Source: Bradyrhizobium liaoningense (lineage in GTDB: Bacteria; Pseudomonadota; Alphaproteobacteria; Rhizobiales; Xanthobacteraceae). Taken from it: 64,000 nucleotides of DNA. The stretch lies in assembly GCF_018130955.1 (NCBI RefSeq), contig NZ_JAFCJM010000011.1, positions 1-64,000 of the forward strand, given 5' to 3'. Shown here one piece after another: positions 37,153 to 45,044 of this stretch. The notes under the pieces were generated by a model. That model ran no database searches. It saw only the letters and a program-made list of their open reading frames with translations, and was not told the DNA's origin. Position 1 is the first letter of the stretch. Every line of letters begins with the position of its first letter. The position numbers and the translations under genes were made by a program.

Positions 37153-38051
37153 TTCACCCTCCACGGCATCACGAGTTGTCCCACGCCGCGGATCAGGAGG
37201 CTCGATCCCAGTCCGAGCACACCGATCGCGATCATGCCGAGCGCGATGTCGGCATACTGGACCAGTGAGTAGGCTTCCCAGGTGAAATAGCCGATGCCGT
37301 ACTGGCCCGAGATCATCTCGGCGGCGATCAGCGACACCCAGGCCACGCCCATGCCGACGGTGAGCCCGGTGAAGATGTGCGGCAGCGAGGCCGGGAAATA
37401 GACCTCGCGGAAGATCGACCGCTCGCGTGCGCCAAGACATTGCGCCGCACGAACCAGCACGGGATCGACCAGCGACATGCCGTGCAGCGTGTTGACCAGG
37501 ATCGGGAAGAACGAGCCGAGGAAGGTGATGTAGACGATGCTCTGCTCGTTGGTCGGCCACAGCATGATCGCCATCGGCACCCAGGCGATCGCCGGGATCG
37601 GCCGCAGCACTTCCGCAACCGGGAAGACGATCTCGTGGATCAGCTTGAAGCGGCCCATGATCAGCCCGAGCGGCACGCCGATCAAGGCGGCCAGTGAGAA
37701 CCCCATCAGGATGCGCCGGCAACTGAGCAGGATGTGCATCAGGAATTTGGGATCGTGGATCGCCTTGGTGAAGCTCGCATAGACCGCGAGCGGCGAGGGC
37801 ACGTTTGTGAAGCGCACGAAGAACACGACGCGGTAGGTCGTGAGCAGGTGCCAGACGAGAAGGAAGGCGATCAGCGAGGCGATGCCGATCGCGGTTGCCC
37901 GCAGGGTGCCCTGGTTGAGCCGGAACCAGCGCAGCGCGAGCGTCCCGAACGACGGCGGCGTGCTCTGCGTGGCGGCGGGCGCCGGCGGCACGTCTGCCAT
38001 CGCTGATGCCATGGTGTCCTCGGAATGCCGCAGAAGGGCGGGGCTGCTCAC
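37149..38051 (-). CDS. ABC transporter permease, sulfonate/nitrate/taurine type
   Basis: This encodes 300 residues from a GTG at 38051, with GGAGG 6 nt upstream and a 4-nt overlap with the binding-protein stop. It has six transmembrane segments; the EAA loop reads GARERSIFREVYFPASLPHIFTGL (about 200-223), typical of the SsuC/TauC/NrtB permeases. A Pro/Ala-rich N-terminal extension (about 1-35) is unusual but common in Rhizobiales. It forms the channel of the ABC importer. Confidence 0.9.
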   Translation of the reverse strand: MSSPALLRHSEDTMASAMADVPPAPAATQSTPPSFGTLALRWFRLNQGTLRATAIGIASLIAFLLVWHLLTTYRVVFFVRFTNVPSPLAVYASFTKAIHDPKFLMHILLSCRRILMGFSLAALIGVPLGLIMGRFKLIHEIVFPVAEVLRPIPAIAWVPMAIMLWPTNEQSIVYITFLGSFFPILVNTLHGMSLVDPVLVRAAQCLGARERSIFREVYFPASLPHIFTGLTVGMGVAWVSLIAAEMISGQYGIGYFTWEAYSLVQYADIALGMIAIGVLGLGSSLLIRGVGQLVMPWRVK

Positions 38052-39481
38052 GTCTTGCCTCCGGTCACCGCCGACTTCACCGCGTCCTCGAAACCGAGCA
38101 CCTTGCCGCTGATCTTGGCCGCATGGGCTTCGGCGTCCTTCTTGAGCAGGAACGGCGCGATCTCGTCGCCGCCGACCGCGAAGAAGGCCTGGTCCGCAAA
38201 CAGCTTGATGCCGCGGGCGGTGTCGAACACGTAAGTCACGTTGATCTTCTTGCCCTTTGCCTTGAAGTCAGCATATGCGCCAAGCGTGCAGGCGGCGCTC
38301 GCAAAGGGCAGGATGCCGGCGTCGTCGACCCAGACTTCGCCTGCCTTGCGCGGATCGCCGATCGGTTTCTTGCAAAAACTGTCTTCGCCCGCGATCTCAT
38401 AGTTCTTGGTGCTGGCGAGCCGGGCGTCATAGTCGAGCTTCATCTCGGCATAGGCCTTGCGGATGTAGCTGTCGTCGACCCATTTCTTCGGGTCGAACTC
38501 CTTCATGCGTCCGAGATTCTGCAACACCTTGACGTCGGTGGTGGCCGCATCGATCAGCGCGGGCTTGATCGAGGGATCGGTGGTCATGTTGCCGCTGGGA
38601 CCCAGGAAGATGTAGACGACCTCCTTGCTGATGCCGGTCCATTCCTGGATCTTTTCGGCCGCGAGCTTCGGATTGTCGCGCAGCCATTGGTTGGCGGCGA
38701 TGATCGCCTTCATGTAGGCGACGACGACTTCAGGATATTTTTCGGCGAAGTCGGTGCGCACGACGATGCCGTGGAAGGTCGGCAGATTGGTCTCGACGCC
38801 GTCAAAGATCTTTCGCGCAAAGCCGCGGAACGGCAGCAACTCGGCGAAGGGGACGAAGTCGGCATGCGCGTCGATCTTCTTCTCCTGCAGATTGGTCGAG
38901 CCGACCTCGGGGCTCTGGCTCACGAGCTGGAAGAAATCGGCGGGATAGCCGCGGTCCTGCAGCGCCTTCAGCACCATGCCGTGCGCGGCAGAGCCGAAGG
39001 GCACGCTGACGAGCTTGCCCTTGAGATCGGCGAGATCGTAGTAGGCCGACTCCTTGTGCACGACCATGCCGTTGCCGGAGCCGGACAGGCTATAGGCGGC
39101 AATGCCGATCAGGCGGCTCTTGCTTTCCGGATTGCTCTCGAAAGTGAAGCCGTTCACGATCAGCGGATAATCGCCCATCATGCCGATCTGGAGCTTGTTC
39201 GCCATCATCGCATTGGTGACGGGCGGACCGGAGGTGAAGTTCTGCCACTCCATCTCGAACTTGATGTTCGCGTATTTGCCTGATGTCGGCAGGTATTTTT
39301 CGAGGAGCTTGAGCTGACGGATGACGACGCCGGCGGTCACCGTGTTGGTGGTCGTGTCCTGCGTGCCGATGCCGATCGTGACCGTTTCCGCCGTCGCCGG
39401 CTGCGCGAGGAGAAGCGCGAGCGACGTCACTGACATCGCGATCGAGAGCGTGGGAAGATGGCGGACCATTCTCATCCTCAT
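38048..39481 (-). CDS. ABC transporter substrate-binding protein, sulfonate/nitrate type
   Basis: This encodes 477 residues (three alternative ATGs within 12 nt; the third, at 39469, has the best-placed GAGG). A signal peptide (about 1-31, QPATAET) precedes an NMT1/NrtA-like fold: IGIGTQDTTTNTVTAGVVIRQLKLLEKYLP, LQIGMMGDYPLIVNG and DLKGKLVSVPFGSAAHGMVLKAL. At 477 residues it is about 130 longer than SsuA/TauA, with a C-terminal extension (about 345-477) containing two Cys. The ligand is unknown; the neighbouring AsfA/AprA-like module suggests a sulfonate. Confidence 0.85.
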   Translation of the reverse strand: MRMRMVRHLPTLSIAMSVTSLALLLAQPATAETVTIGIGTQDTTTNTVTAGVVIRQLKLLEKYLPTSGKYANIKFEMEWQNFTSGPPVTNAMMANKLQIGMMGDYPLIVNGFTFESNPESKSRLIGIAAYSLSGSGNGMVVHKESAYYDLADLKGKLVSVPFGSAAHGMVLKALQDRGYPADFFQLVSQSPEVGSTNLQEKKIDAHADFVPFAELLPFRGFARKIFDGVETNLPTFHGIVVRTDFAEKYPEVVVAYMKAIIAANQWLRDNPKLAAEKIQEWTGISKEVVYIFLGPSGNMTTDPSIKPALIDAATTDVKVLQNLGRMKEFDPKKWVDDSYIRKAYAEMKLDYDARLASTKNYEIAGEDSFCKKPIGDPRKAGEVWVDDAGILPFASAACTLGAYADFKAKGKKINVTYVFDTARGIKLFADQAFFAVGGDEIAPFLLKKDAEAHAAKISGKVLGFEDAVKSAVTGGKT

Positions 39482-39553
39482 TCGGTTGGATGTGCTGTGG
39501 TTGCCATGATTGGGTGGGGGAGCCGGCGGGGCAAACCCGGATTTACCGCCGCA

Positions 39554-39569
39554 GTCGATTAGTTGCCGG
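39554..39569. promoter_or_regulatory. Predicted Crp/Fnr-family operator, site 1
   Basis: GTCGATTAGTTGCCGG lies 73 nt before the start of the ABC operon. Its complement contains GCAACTAATCGAC, identical over 13 nt to site 3 at 41013. It is one of four related sites in this locus. Confidence 0.6.
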
Positions 39570-39650
39570 GAAAAGGTGATTGCATACTCCTTGGGCAGTT
39601 CTGCACTTGAAAGCCACTTGCATGTGCATGGTCGTTAGTCGCCGGCCTTT

Positions 39651-40424
39651 TCAGTCCGAGGCTTGGCCGCGCATCTCCTCGAGCACGTCGGGGCGGCAAA
39701 CCACGATCTGGGAGCGCTTGGTCAGGACGATTCCCTTTTCCTGCATGCGCTTCAGGCTGATGGTGACCCACTGCCTGGTCGCGCCGACCATGTGGGCGAT
39801 GTCGGCATGGGTGAAGGCGGCCGCGATCACGGTGCCGTCGGCATCCTCTACGCCATAGAGCTCGACGAGGTGGAGCAGCAGATGCGCCAGCCGCTGCGTG
39901 ATCGAGCGCGTTCCCAGCATCTGCGCCAGTGCCGAATAGCATTTGCCCTTGAAGGTCAGGCCTTCGATTAGGCCGATGGCGAGGTTGGGGATCTCGGCCG
40001 CGAGCGTCCTCAGCTCCTTGCCGGGCAGGTGCACGACTGCGCAATTGCTGGAGGCAACGCCGGACCATTGATGCACGGTGCCCTCGAACACTTCGGGTCC
40101 GCCGACGAAGTTCCCGACATGCCAATAGGCAAGCGTGATCTCGCGCCCAAGCGGTGAAGTGTAGAAGACGCGGATCCTGCCGCTTTCGATCAGCCAGATG
40201 CCGTCGTGGCGGCCGCCTTGGCTGAACAGGGTTTGGCCGCGATTGAGCACCTTGCGGCGGCCCTGTTTCAGCACCAGCTCGCGTTCGCGCAGCGTCAGCT
40301 TGTCCATCAAGGGCGGCGGTCCGCCGATGGATTGCTGGTTTTCGGTCAGCAGCAGCGACGAGTTACCTGCGGATCGGACCGCGGGAACAGTCCCGCGCCC
40401 CGCATTTGCCGCCTGCATCAGCAT
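39651..40424 (-). CDS. Crp/Fnr-family regulator with non-canonical recognition helix
   Basis: This encodes 257 residues with a cyclic-nucleotide-binding-like beta-roll (about 45-150, including LFSQGGRHDGIWLIESGRIRVFY) and a C-terminal Crp-type winged HTH (about 175-245, ADIAHMVGATRQWVTISLKRMQEKG). There is no N-terminal Cys cluster as in FNR, and the recognition helix (TRQWVTISL) lacks the ExxSR pattern that reads TTGAT, so a different operator is expected. GGAGG-type ribosome sites precede the ATG. It sits between the ABC operon and the DUF971/reductase genes and probably controls both through the CAACTAAT sites. Confidence 0.88.
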   Translation of the reverse strand: MLMQAANAGRGTVPAVRSAGNSSLLLTENQQSIGGPPPLMDKLTLRERELVLKQGRRKVLNRGQTLFSQGGRHDGIWLIESGRIRVFYTSPLGREITLAYWHVGNFVGGPEVFEGTVHQWSGVASSNCAVVHLPGKELRTLAAEIPNLAIGLIEGLTFKGKCYSALAQMLGTRSITQRLAHLLLHLVELYGVEDADGTVIAAAFTHADIAHMVGATRQWVTISLKRMQEKGIVLTKRSQIVVCRPDVLEEMRGQASD

Positions 40425-40436
40425 TCTCCGCCTCCG

Positions 40437-40453
40437 GAACGTTCAAATCGTTC
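40437..40453. promoter_or_regulatory. Inverted repeat upstream of the crp/fnr-family gene
   Basis: GAACG-N7-CGTTC lies 13-29 nt before the regulator start. It might be an autoregulatory or promoter element. It does not resemble the CAACTAAT sites, and a 5-bp dyad may be coincidental. Confidence 0.3.
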
Positions 40454-40490
40454 TAAAGAGGAGCAATGTCCGTGCCAAACTCACTCCGCC

Positions 40491-40591
40491 GTCATCGCCC
40501 GGCTTGTCCGGGCGATCCAGTATTCCTGAGACGTCAATGGGTTACGGTTATGCCGCGGCGCGCTGGATTCCCCGCCTTCGCGGGGAATGAC
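40491..40591. repeat. Dispersed palindromic intergenic element (type A), second copy
   Basis: It starts GTCATCGCCCGGCTTGTCCGGGCGATCCAGTA and ends CTGGATTCCCCGCCTTCGCGGGGAATGAC. The ends and the CCCCGC/GCGGGG hairpin match the copy at 11405-11519. It lies between the DUF971 gene and the Crp/Fnr-family gene. Confidence 0.75.
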
Positions 40592-40609
40592 AGCGGAGCA
40601 AGAGGCGCC

Positions 40610-40915
40610 TCAGCGCTCCGCCAAACTCAACAAATACGGCTTCGGGTAAATCCCCCGATTGTGCCCGTCCGAGAACGAGATGTTCAGCCCGTAGCCGAGA
40701 TCGCCGATCTCGGTGATTGCGATGCCCGGGAAGCGTTCGGGGAAGCGGCCATCGAAACGGGCGCGGGTGCAGTGGGCGCATTTGCAGGCCAGCCGAAGCT
40801 GCTCGGCACCAAGCGCGAGCTCGTCATCGTGTGTGGTACGCACGACGAGCGCGGCGAGATCGGCGCTGGCCTCGTAGTCTGCGACGGTCGGTGCCACCAT
40901 TGTGGTCATGGTCAT
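40610..40915 (-). CDS. DUF971-domain protein with Cys motif
   Basis: This encodes 101 residues from ATG 40915, with GGAG 7 nt upstream; the larger ORF extending to 41539 is antisense to the reductase and not real. The single domain has the family features CKCAHCTRARFDGR (Cys at about 44, 46 and 49) and GYGLNISFSDGHNRGIYPKPYLL. DUF971 domains form the N-terminus of gamma-butyrobetaine hydroxylase and occur alone beside iron-sulfur genes, with suggested roles in metal or Fe-S handling. It is divergent from the ferredoxin-NADP reductase with two predicted operators between them. Confidence 0.8.
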   Translation of the reverse strand: MTMTTMVAPTVADYEASADLAALVVRTTHDDELALGAEQLRLACKCAHCTRARFDGRFPERFPGIAITEIGDLGYGLNISFSDGHNRGIYPKPYLLSLAER

Positions 40916-40958
40916 GACGGTTCTCCGACGTCCTCCTAAGCATCCAATGCGGCGCTGC

Positions 40959-40977
40959 CGATAGCAACTAATTGCCG
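40959..40977. promoter_or_regulatory. Predicted Crp/Fnr-family operator, site 2
   Basis: CGATAGCAACTAATTGCCG has the dyad core GCAA-CTAA-TTGC (40964-40975). It lies 44 nt before the DUF971 start. The reverse complement of site 4 matches it at 16 of 19 positions. Confidence 0.65.
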
Positions 40978-41012
40978 GGCGGCGCATGGCGAACCGATCG
41001 CAGCGATATTTC

Positions 41013-41025
41013 GCAACTAATCGAC
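41013..41025. promoter_or_regulatory. Predicted Crp/Fnr-family operator, site 3
   Basis: GCAACTAATCGAC lies 88 nt before the reductase start and 49 nt (core to core) from site 2. Its 13 nt are identical to the complement of site 1 in front of the ABC operon. One half-site (GCAA) is conserved; the other reads TCGA. Confidence 0.6.
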
Positions 41026-41113
41026 CGAGTGCAGCAGTTCGGCGTTGCGAGAAGACCGTCTCTCCGAAACCTTTCGCCGCATCGCGAAAGCCATGACGAA
41101 GGAGAGACGGACG

Positions 41114-41887
41114 ATGAGCGCCTTTCAGAAGGAAACGGTTCTGTCGGTGAAGCACTGGACAGAATCCCTGTTCTCTTTCACGGCAACGCGCGATCCCGGC
41201 TTCCGCTTCCAGAACGGCCAGTTCGCCATGATCGGCCTGGAAGTCGAGGGCGAGCCGCTGATGCGGGCCTACAGCATGGCGAGCGCCAACCACGAGGAAG
41301 CGCTCGAATTCTTCTCGATCAAGGTGCAGGACGGTCCTCTGACCTCGCGGCTCCAGAAGATCAGGGAAGGCGACATCATCCTGGTTGGTCGCAAGGCCAC
41401 GGGCACGCTGATTACCGGCAATCTCATTCCGGGCAAGCGGCTGCTTCTTCTCTCGACCGGGACCGGCCTTGCGCCGTTCGCGAGTCTGATCAAGGACCCC
41501 GATGTCTACGAGAATTTCGAGACCATCGTGCTGGCCCATGGATGCCGGCAGGTCTCAGAACTCGCCTATGGGGAACACCTCGTCGAGAACCTCCTGAGCC
41601 ACGAGTTCTTCGGTCCGCTGATCAAGGACAAGCTCGTCTACTACCCGACGGTGACGCGCGAACCCTTCAGGAATCGCGGCCGCATCACCGATCTGATCGA
41701 GCAGGGGCAGCTCTTTGCCGACATCGGGCAGCCTCCGCTCGACAAGGACACTGACCGCATCATGCTGTGCGGCAGCCCCGCGATGCTGGAAGAATTGCAC
41801 GGGATGTTCACGGCGCGCGGCTTTGCGGAAGGCAATCACAGCCAACCCGGCCACTTCGTGATCGAGAAGGCCTTTGTCGAGCGCTGA
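41114..41887 (+). CDS. fpr: Ferredoxin--NADP reductase
   Basis: This encodes 257 residues from ATG 41114 (GGAG 9 nt upstream; an in-frame ATG at 41093 is an alternative). This is the bacterial FPR length. The FAD motif RAYSMAS (about 54-60), the LLLLSTGTGLAPFASLIKDP NADP-ring block (about 113-132) and the C-terminal FVIEKAFVER are characteristic. It passes electrons between NADPH and ferredoxin or flavodoxin. It lies one gene upstream of the flavoprotein and its ferredoxin, giving a plausible chain NADPH to reductase to ferredoxin to flavoprotein. The predicted operators upstream tie it to that regulon. Confidence 0.93.
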   Translation: MSAFQKETVLSVKHWTESLFSFTATRDPGFRFQNGQFAMIGLEVEGEPLMRAYSMASANHEEALEFFSIKVQDGPLTSRLQKIREGDIILVGRKATGTLITGNLIPGKRLLLLSTGTGLAPFASLIKDPDVYENFETIVLAHGCRQVSELAYGEHLVENLLSHEFFGPLIKDKLVYYPTVTREPFRNRGRITDLIEQGQLFADIGQPPLDKDTDRIMLCGSPAMLEELHGMFTARGFAEGNHSQPGHFVIEKAFVER

Positions 41888-41964
41888 GCCGTCTGCTCAC
41901 GCCGCGGTCAATCGAGCGGCTGCGGTTTGGGCAAATGAACCAAAGAGCGGCAATTCTCTCCCGG

Positions 41965-41983
41965 CGACAACTAATTGCTATCG
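41965..41983. promoter_or_regulatory. Predicted Crp/Fnr-family operator, site 4
   Basis: CGACAACTAATTGCTATCG is the near reverse complement of site 2, set inside 7-bp arms CCGGCGA (41961-41967) and TCGCCGG (41981-41987). Its centre is 77 nt before the flavoprotein ATG, similar to the spacing of site 1 before the ABC operon. Confidence 0.65.
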
Positions 41984-42050
41984 CCGGAAACTCCCCTGAA
42001 CAAATCTGATGCAAAGGCGCCGGATCGCGCCGGCGAACCAGGAGCAAGCG

Positions 42051-43793
42051 ATGGCACTAGATCAGATCGTCGACGGACTTTCCGAGGTTTCCTGCGACGT
42101 GCTCGTCATCGGCGGCGGCACGGCCGGCCCGATGGCGGCGTTGAAGGCAAAACTGAAGAATCCGAAGGCCAACGTCGTCCTGCTCGAAAAGGCGAACGTC
42201 AAGCGCTCCGGCGCGATCTCGATGGGCATGGACGGGCTGAACAACGCCGTCATTCCCGGCTACGCGACGCCGGAGCAGTACACCAAGGAAATCACCATCG
42301 CCAATGACGGCATCGTCGATCAGAAGGCGGTCTATAAATACGCCCAGAATTGCTTTGCGATCATCGAGGAGCTCGACAGTTTTGGCATCCGCTTCCTGAA
42401 GAACGAAAACGGCGACTACGCCGTGAAGAAGGTGCACCACATCGGCACCTACGTTCTGCCGATGCCGAACGGTGAGACCGTGAAGAAGGCGCTGTACCGC
42501 CAGCTTCGCCGCGCCCGCATCCTGATCTCCAATCGCTACATGGCGACGCGCCTCTTGAAGTCCACCGACGGCCGCATTGCCGGCGCGATCTCGGTCAACA
42601 CCCGCACCGCCGAGATGCTGGTGATCAAGGCCAAGGCCGTGATCCTCTGCATGGGCGCGGCCGGCCGCCTCGGTCTGCCGACCTCAGGCTACATGTTCGG
42701 CACTTACGAGAACGCCGCCAATTCCGGCGACGGCTATGCGATGGCCTATCACGCCGGTGCAGCTCTCGCGAACCTCGAATGCTTCCAGATTAACCCGCTG
42801 ATCAAGGACTATAACGGCCCGGCCTGCGCTTATGTCGCCGGTCCCTTCGGCGCCTACACGGCCAACAACGAAGGCTCGCGCTTCATCGAATGCGACTACT
42901 GGTCCGGCCAGATGATGCTGGAATTCTATAACGAGCTCTTGTCCGGCAAGGGCCCGGTGTTCCTCCAGCTCAAGCATCTCCACCCTAACACCATCGAGGA
43001 GATCGAATCGACCTTGCATAAGGTGGAGCGGCCGACGCGCGGCCTGTTCCAGCAGGGGCGCGGGGTCGATTATCGCAATGAGTCGATCGAGATGCACATC
43101 TCCGAGATCGGCTTCTGCTCCGGGCACAGCGCCTCGGGCGTGTTCGTCGACGACAATGCGCGCACCACCGTGCCGGGCCTCTACGCGGCCGGCGACATGG
43201 CGAGCGTGCCGCACAACTACATGCTGGGTGCCTTCACCAACGGCTCCGTCGCCGGCATCGACGCGATGGAGTTCGCCAACAGCCACGATTTTGCGGAGTT
43301 CGACGCGAGCGAGGTGGCGAAGGAGCGCGAGCGCGTGATGGCGCCGACCAAGCGTGAGGACGGCATTCCGCCGAACCAGATCGAGTACAAGACGCGACGC
43401 CTGGTGAACGACTATCTCCAACCGCCGAAGGTGACACGGAAGTACGAGCTCGGCATGCGCCGTCTCGCCGAGGTGAGGGAGGACATGCAGGAGCACATGA
43501 TCGCGCGCAACGCGCACGAGTTGCTCCGCGCGCTCGAAGTGCAGTCGATCATGGACTGCGCCGACATGGCTGCCCACGCCTCGCTCTACCGCGAGGAGAG
43601 CCGCTGGGGCCTCTACCACTGGCGCACGGATTTCCCGGAGAAGGACAACGAGAACTGGTTCTGCCACACGCTGCTCTCCAAGCAGGACGGCAAGATGACC
43701 AGCGAGAAGCGCGCCGTGGAGCCCTATGTCGTGCCGATCGCCGACGATGAGAGGGACCTCTACGACAAGCAGCGCATTCGCGCCACAGCCTGA
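42051..43793 (+). CDS. AprA/AsfA-like FAD flavoprotein (fumarate reductase superfamily)
   Basis: This encodes 580 residues from ATG 42051, with AGGAG 6 nt upstream. FAD motif VLVIGGGTAGPMAALKA (about 17-33), second dinucleotide block AVILCMGAAGRLGLPTSGYMFGTYENAANSGDGYAMAYHAGA (about 200-240, given here only by its key GAAGR and SGDGYAMAY elements), and the C-terminal AGDMASVPHNYMLGAFTNG FAD-binding loop (about 382-400). Overall it resembles the alpha subunit of adenylylsulfate reductase and AsfA, the reductase needed for arylsulfonate desulfurisation in Pseudomonas putida. It is followed by its ferredoxin 34 nt downstream. An oxidoreductive step on an organosulfur compound is likely; the exact reaction is unknown. 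Confidence 0.8.
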   Translation: MALDQIVDGLSEVSCDVLVIGGGTAGPMAALKAKLKNPKANVVLLEKANVKRSGAISMGMDGLNNAVIPGYATPEQYTKEITIANDGIVDQKAVYKYAQNCFAIIEELDSFGIRFLKNENGDYAVKKVHHIGTYVLPMPNGETVKKALYRQLRRARILISNRYMATRLLKSTDGRIAGAISVNTRTAEMLVIKAKAVILCMGAAGRLGLPTSGYMFGTYENAANSGDGYAMAYHAGAALANLECFQINPLIKDYNGPACAYVAGPFGAYTANNEGSRFIECDYWSGQMMLEFYNELLSGKGPVFLQLKHLHPNTIEEIESTLHKVERPTRGLFQQGRGVDYRNESIEMHISEIGFCSGHSASGVFVDDNARTTVPGLYAAGDMASVPHNYMLGAFTNGSVAGIDAMEFANSHDFAEFDASEVAKERERVMAPTKREDGIPPNQIEYKTRRLVNDYLQPPKVTRKYELGMRRLAEVREDMQEHMIARNAHELLRALEVQSIMDCADMAAHASLYREESRWGLYHWRTDFPEKDNENWFCHTLLSKQDGKMTSEKRAVEPYVVPIADDERDLYDKQRIRATA

Positions 43794-43827
43794 TCCACCG
43801 CCAACAGAAAGCAACAGGAGACCAAAG

Positions 43828-44061
43828 ATGCCTCTCGCTTCATATCAGACATCGGTTCCGGTGGTCGTGGACGACGCCAAATGCATCGCGGACAAGGGCT
43901 GCACGGTGTGCGTCGACGTTTGCCCGCTCGACGTGCTCCGTATCAGCGACATGACCGGAAAGGCCTACATGGCCTATGACGAGTGCTGGTATTGCATGCC
44001 CTGCGAAGCGGACTGCCCGACCGGTGCCGTCACCGTCAACATTCCTTATCTGCTGAGGTAG
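43828..44061 (+). CDS. AprB/AsfB-like 2x[4Fe-4S] ferredoxin
   Basis: This encodes 77 residues from ATG 43828, with AGGAG 7 nt upstream. Eight Cys are arranged as C-x5-C-x2-C-x3-CP (about 18-33, CIADKGCTVCVDVCP) and C-x2-C-x2-C-x3-CP (about 53-64, CWYCMPCEADCP). The longer first spacing and the KAYMAYDECWYC linker are like AprB of adenylylsulfate reductase, but the protein lacks the AprB C-terminal tail that wraps AprA. It should deliver electrons to or from the flavoprotein encoded just upstream, consistent with the AsfAB pair. Confidence 0.88.
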   Translation: MPLASYQTSVPVVVDDAKCIADKGCTVCVDVCPLDVLRISDMTGKAYMAYDECWYCMPCEADCPTGAVTVNIPYLLR

Positions 44062-44063
44062 TC

Positions 44064-45041
44064 ATGTCGAGCCCGTTTGAATCCTACGACGATCTCGAGG
44101 ATGCCGATGAGCGGCTGCAGGCCGCCGATCCCGCAGAGCGTCGCGTCGCGATCATCGCGCTCGGTCATTCCGGCGATCCCGCCGCGGTCGGCCATCTCGC
44201 CAACATGGTGTCGGATCCCGATGCCGGCGTGCGCCAGCAGGTCGCGATGGCGCTCGGCGAGTTTGACGGGTCGGAAGCCGCAAGCGCGCTGGTGAAGCTG
44301 CTCGTGGACCCCGAAAGGATCGTGGCGGCGGCCGCCGCCGACAGCATGGCCGAGTTCAAGGACCCCGCTTGCGCCGATGTGATCCTGCCGCTGGTCAAGC
44401 ACGCTCATGCCTTCGTGCGCATGGGCGCGTTGCGTGCGCTGAGGGAGTTGCGGCGCAAGGACACGTTGAAGCCGGCGCTGGAAGCGCTGCAGGACCAAGA
44501 TGCGGCCGTGCGCGTGCAGGCGATCGGTGTCATCGGCTTCCTGAAGCTGGAGGAGTCGATCCCGGCGCTGACCGCACTGATTCACGATCCTGACGCCCAT
44601 GTGCGACGGGCGGCGGTGAGCGCGCTCGCCTTCTCGCAGATGAAGCCGGCGGCGGAGACGATCACCCGCGCGCTGAAGGATTCCGACTGGATGGTTCGCG
44701 AGATGGCGGCTGAAACGCTCGGGCTCAACGTCAACGGTGCGCTGGCCGCCGATCAACTGGTGGCCTCGCTCGGCGACGAGTTCTGGCAGGTGCGGCTGAA
44801 GGCGATCCGCAGCCTTGGCAGGATGAAGATCGAGCGCGCGGTGCGCCCGATTGGTAACTGCGTGACCCATGAGCAGGCGAACTTGCGCAAGGAGGCCGCC
44901 GCGGCACTCGGTGAGATCGCCCATGCCGACGGCGAGGCGTTCCTGGCGGCGATCGCCGACGATCCCGATCCCGACGTGCGCAAGAACGCGCGCTGGGCGC
45001 TCCAGCAGATTGCGGCCCGAAAAGCGAGGGCGGGGGCGTAG
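44064..45041 (+). CDS. HEAT-repeat protein of the AsfAB-like operon
   Basis: This encodes 325 residues from ATG 44064, only 2 nt after the ferredoxin stop, with GAGG 6 nt upstream. It is made almost entirely of about nine HEAT units of about 31 residues of the PBS-lyase type (pattern DPDA.VR..A..ALG.....A), for example VSDPDAGVRQQVAMALGEFDGSEA. No catalytic residues are evident. HEAT arrays serve as scaffolds, and in some families help chromophore or cofactor attachment. Coupling to the flavoprotein/ferredoxin pair suggests an assembly or scaffold role. This is inference. Confidence 0.85.
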   Translation: MSSPFESYDDLEDADERLQAADPAERRVAIIALGHSGDPAAVGHLANMVSDPDAGVRQQVAMALGEFDGSEAASALVKLLVDPERIVAAAAADSMAEFKDPACADVILPLVKHAHAFVRMGALRALRELRRKDTLKPALEALQDQDAAVRVQAIGVIGFLKLEESIPALTALIHDPDAHVRRAAVSALAFSQMKPAAETITRALKDSDWMVREMAAETLGLNVNGALAADQLVASLGDEFWQVRLKAIRSLGRMKIERAVRPIGNCVTHEQANLRKEAAAALGEIAHADGEAFLAAIADDPDPDVRKNARWALQQIAARKARAGA

Positions 45042-45044
45042 GGA

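Noticed and set aside
40610..41539. 309-residue minus-strand ORF covering the DUF971 gene
   Set aside because: Only its last 101 residues form a recognisable domain with a ribosome site; the rest is antisense to the ferredoxin-NADP reductase.
42051..44061. True dissimilatory adenylylsulfate reductase (AprBA)
   Set aside because: No ATP sulfurylase, AprM or Qmo genes are present, and the ferredoxin lacks the AprB tail; an AsfAB-like role fits better.
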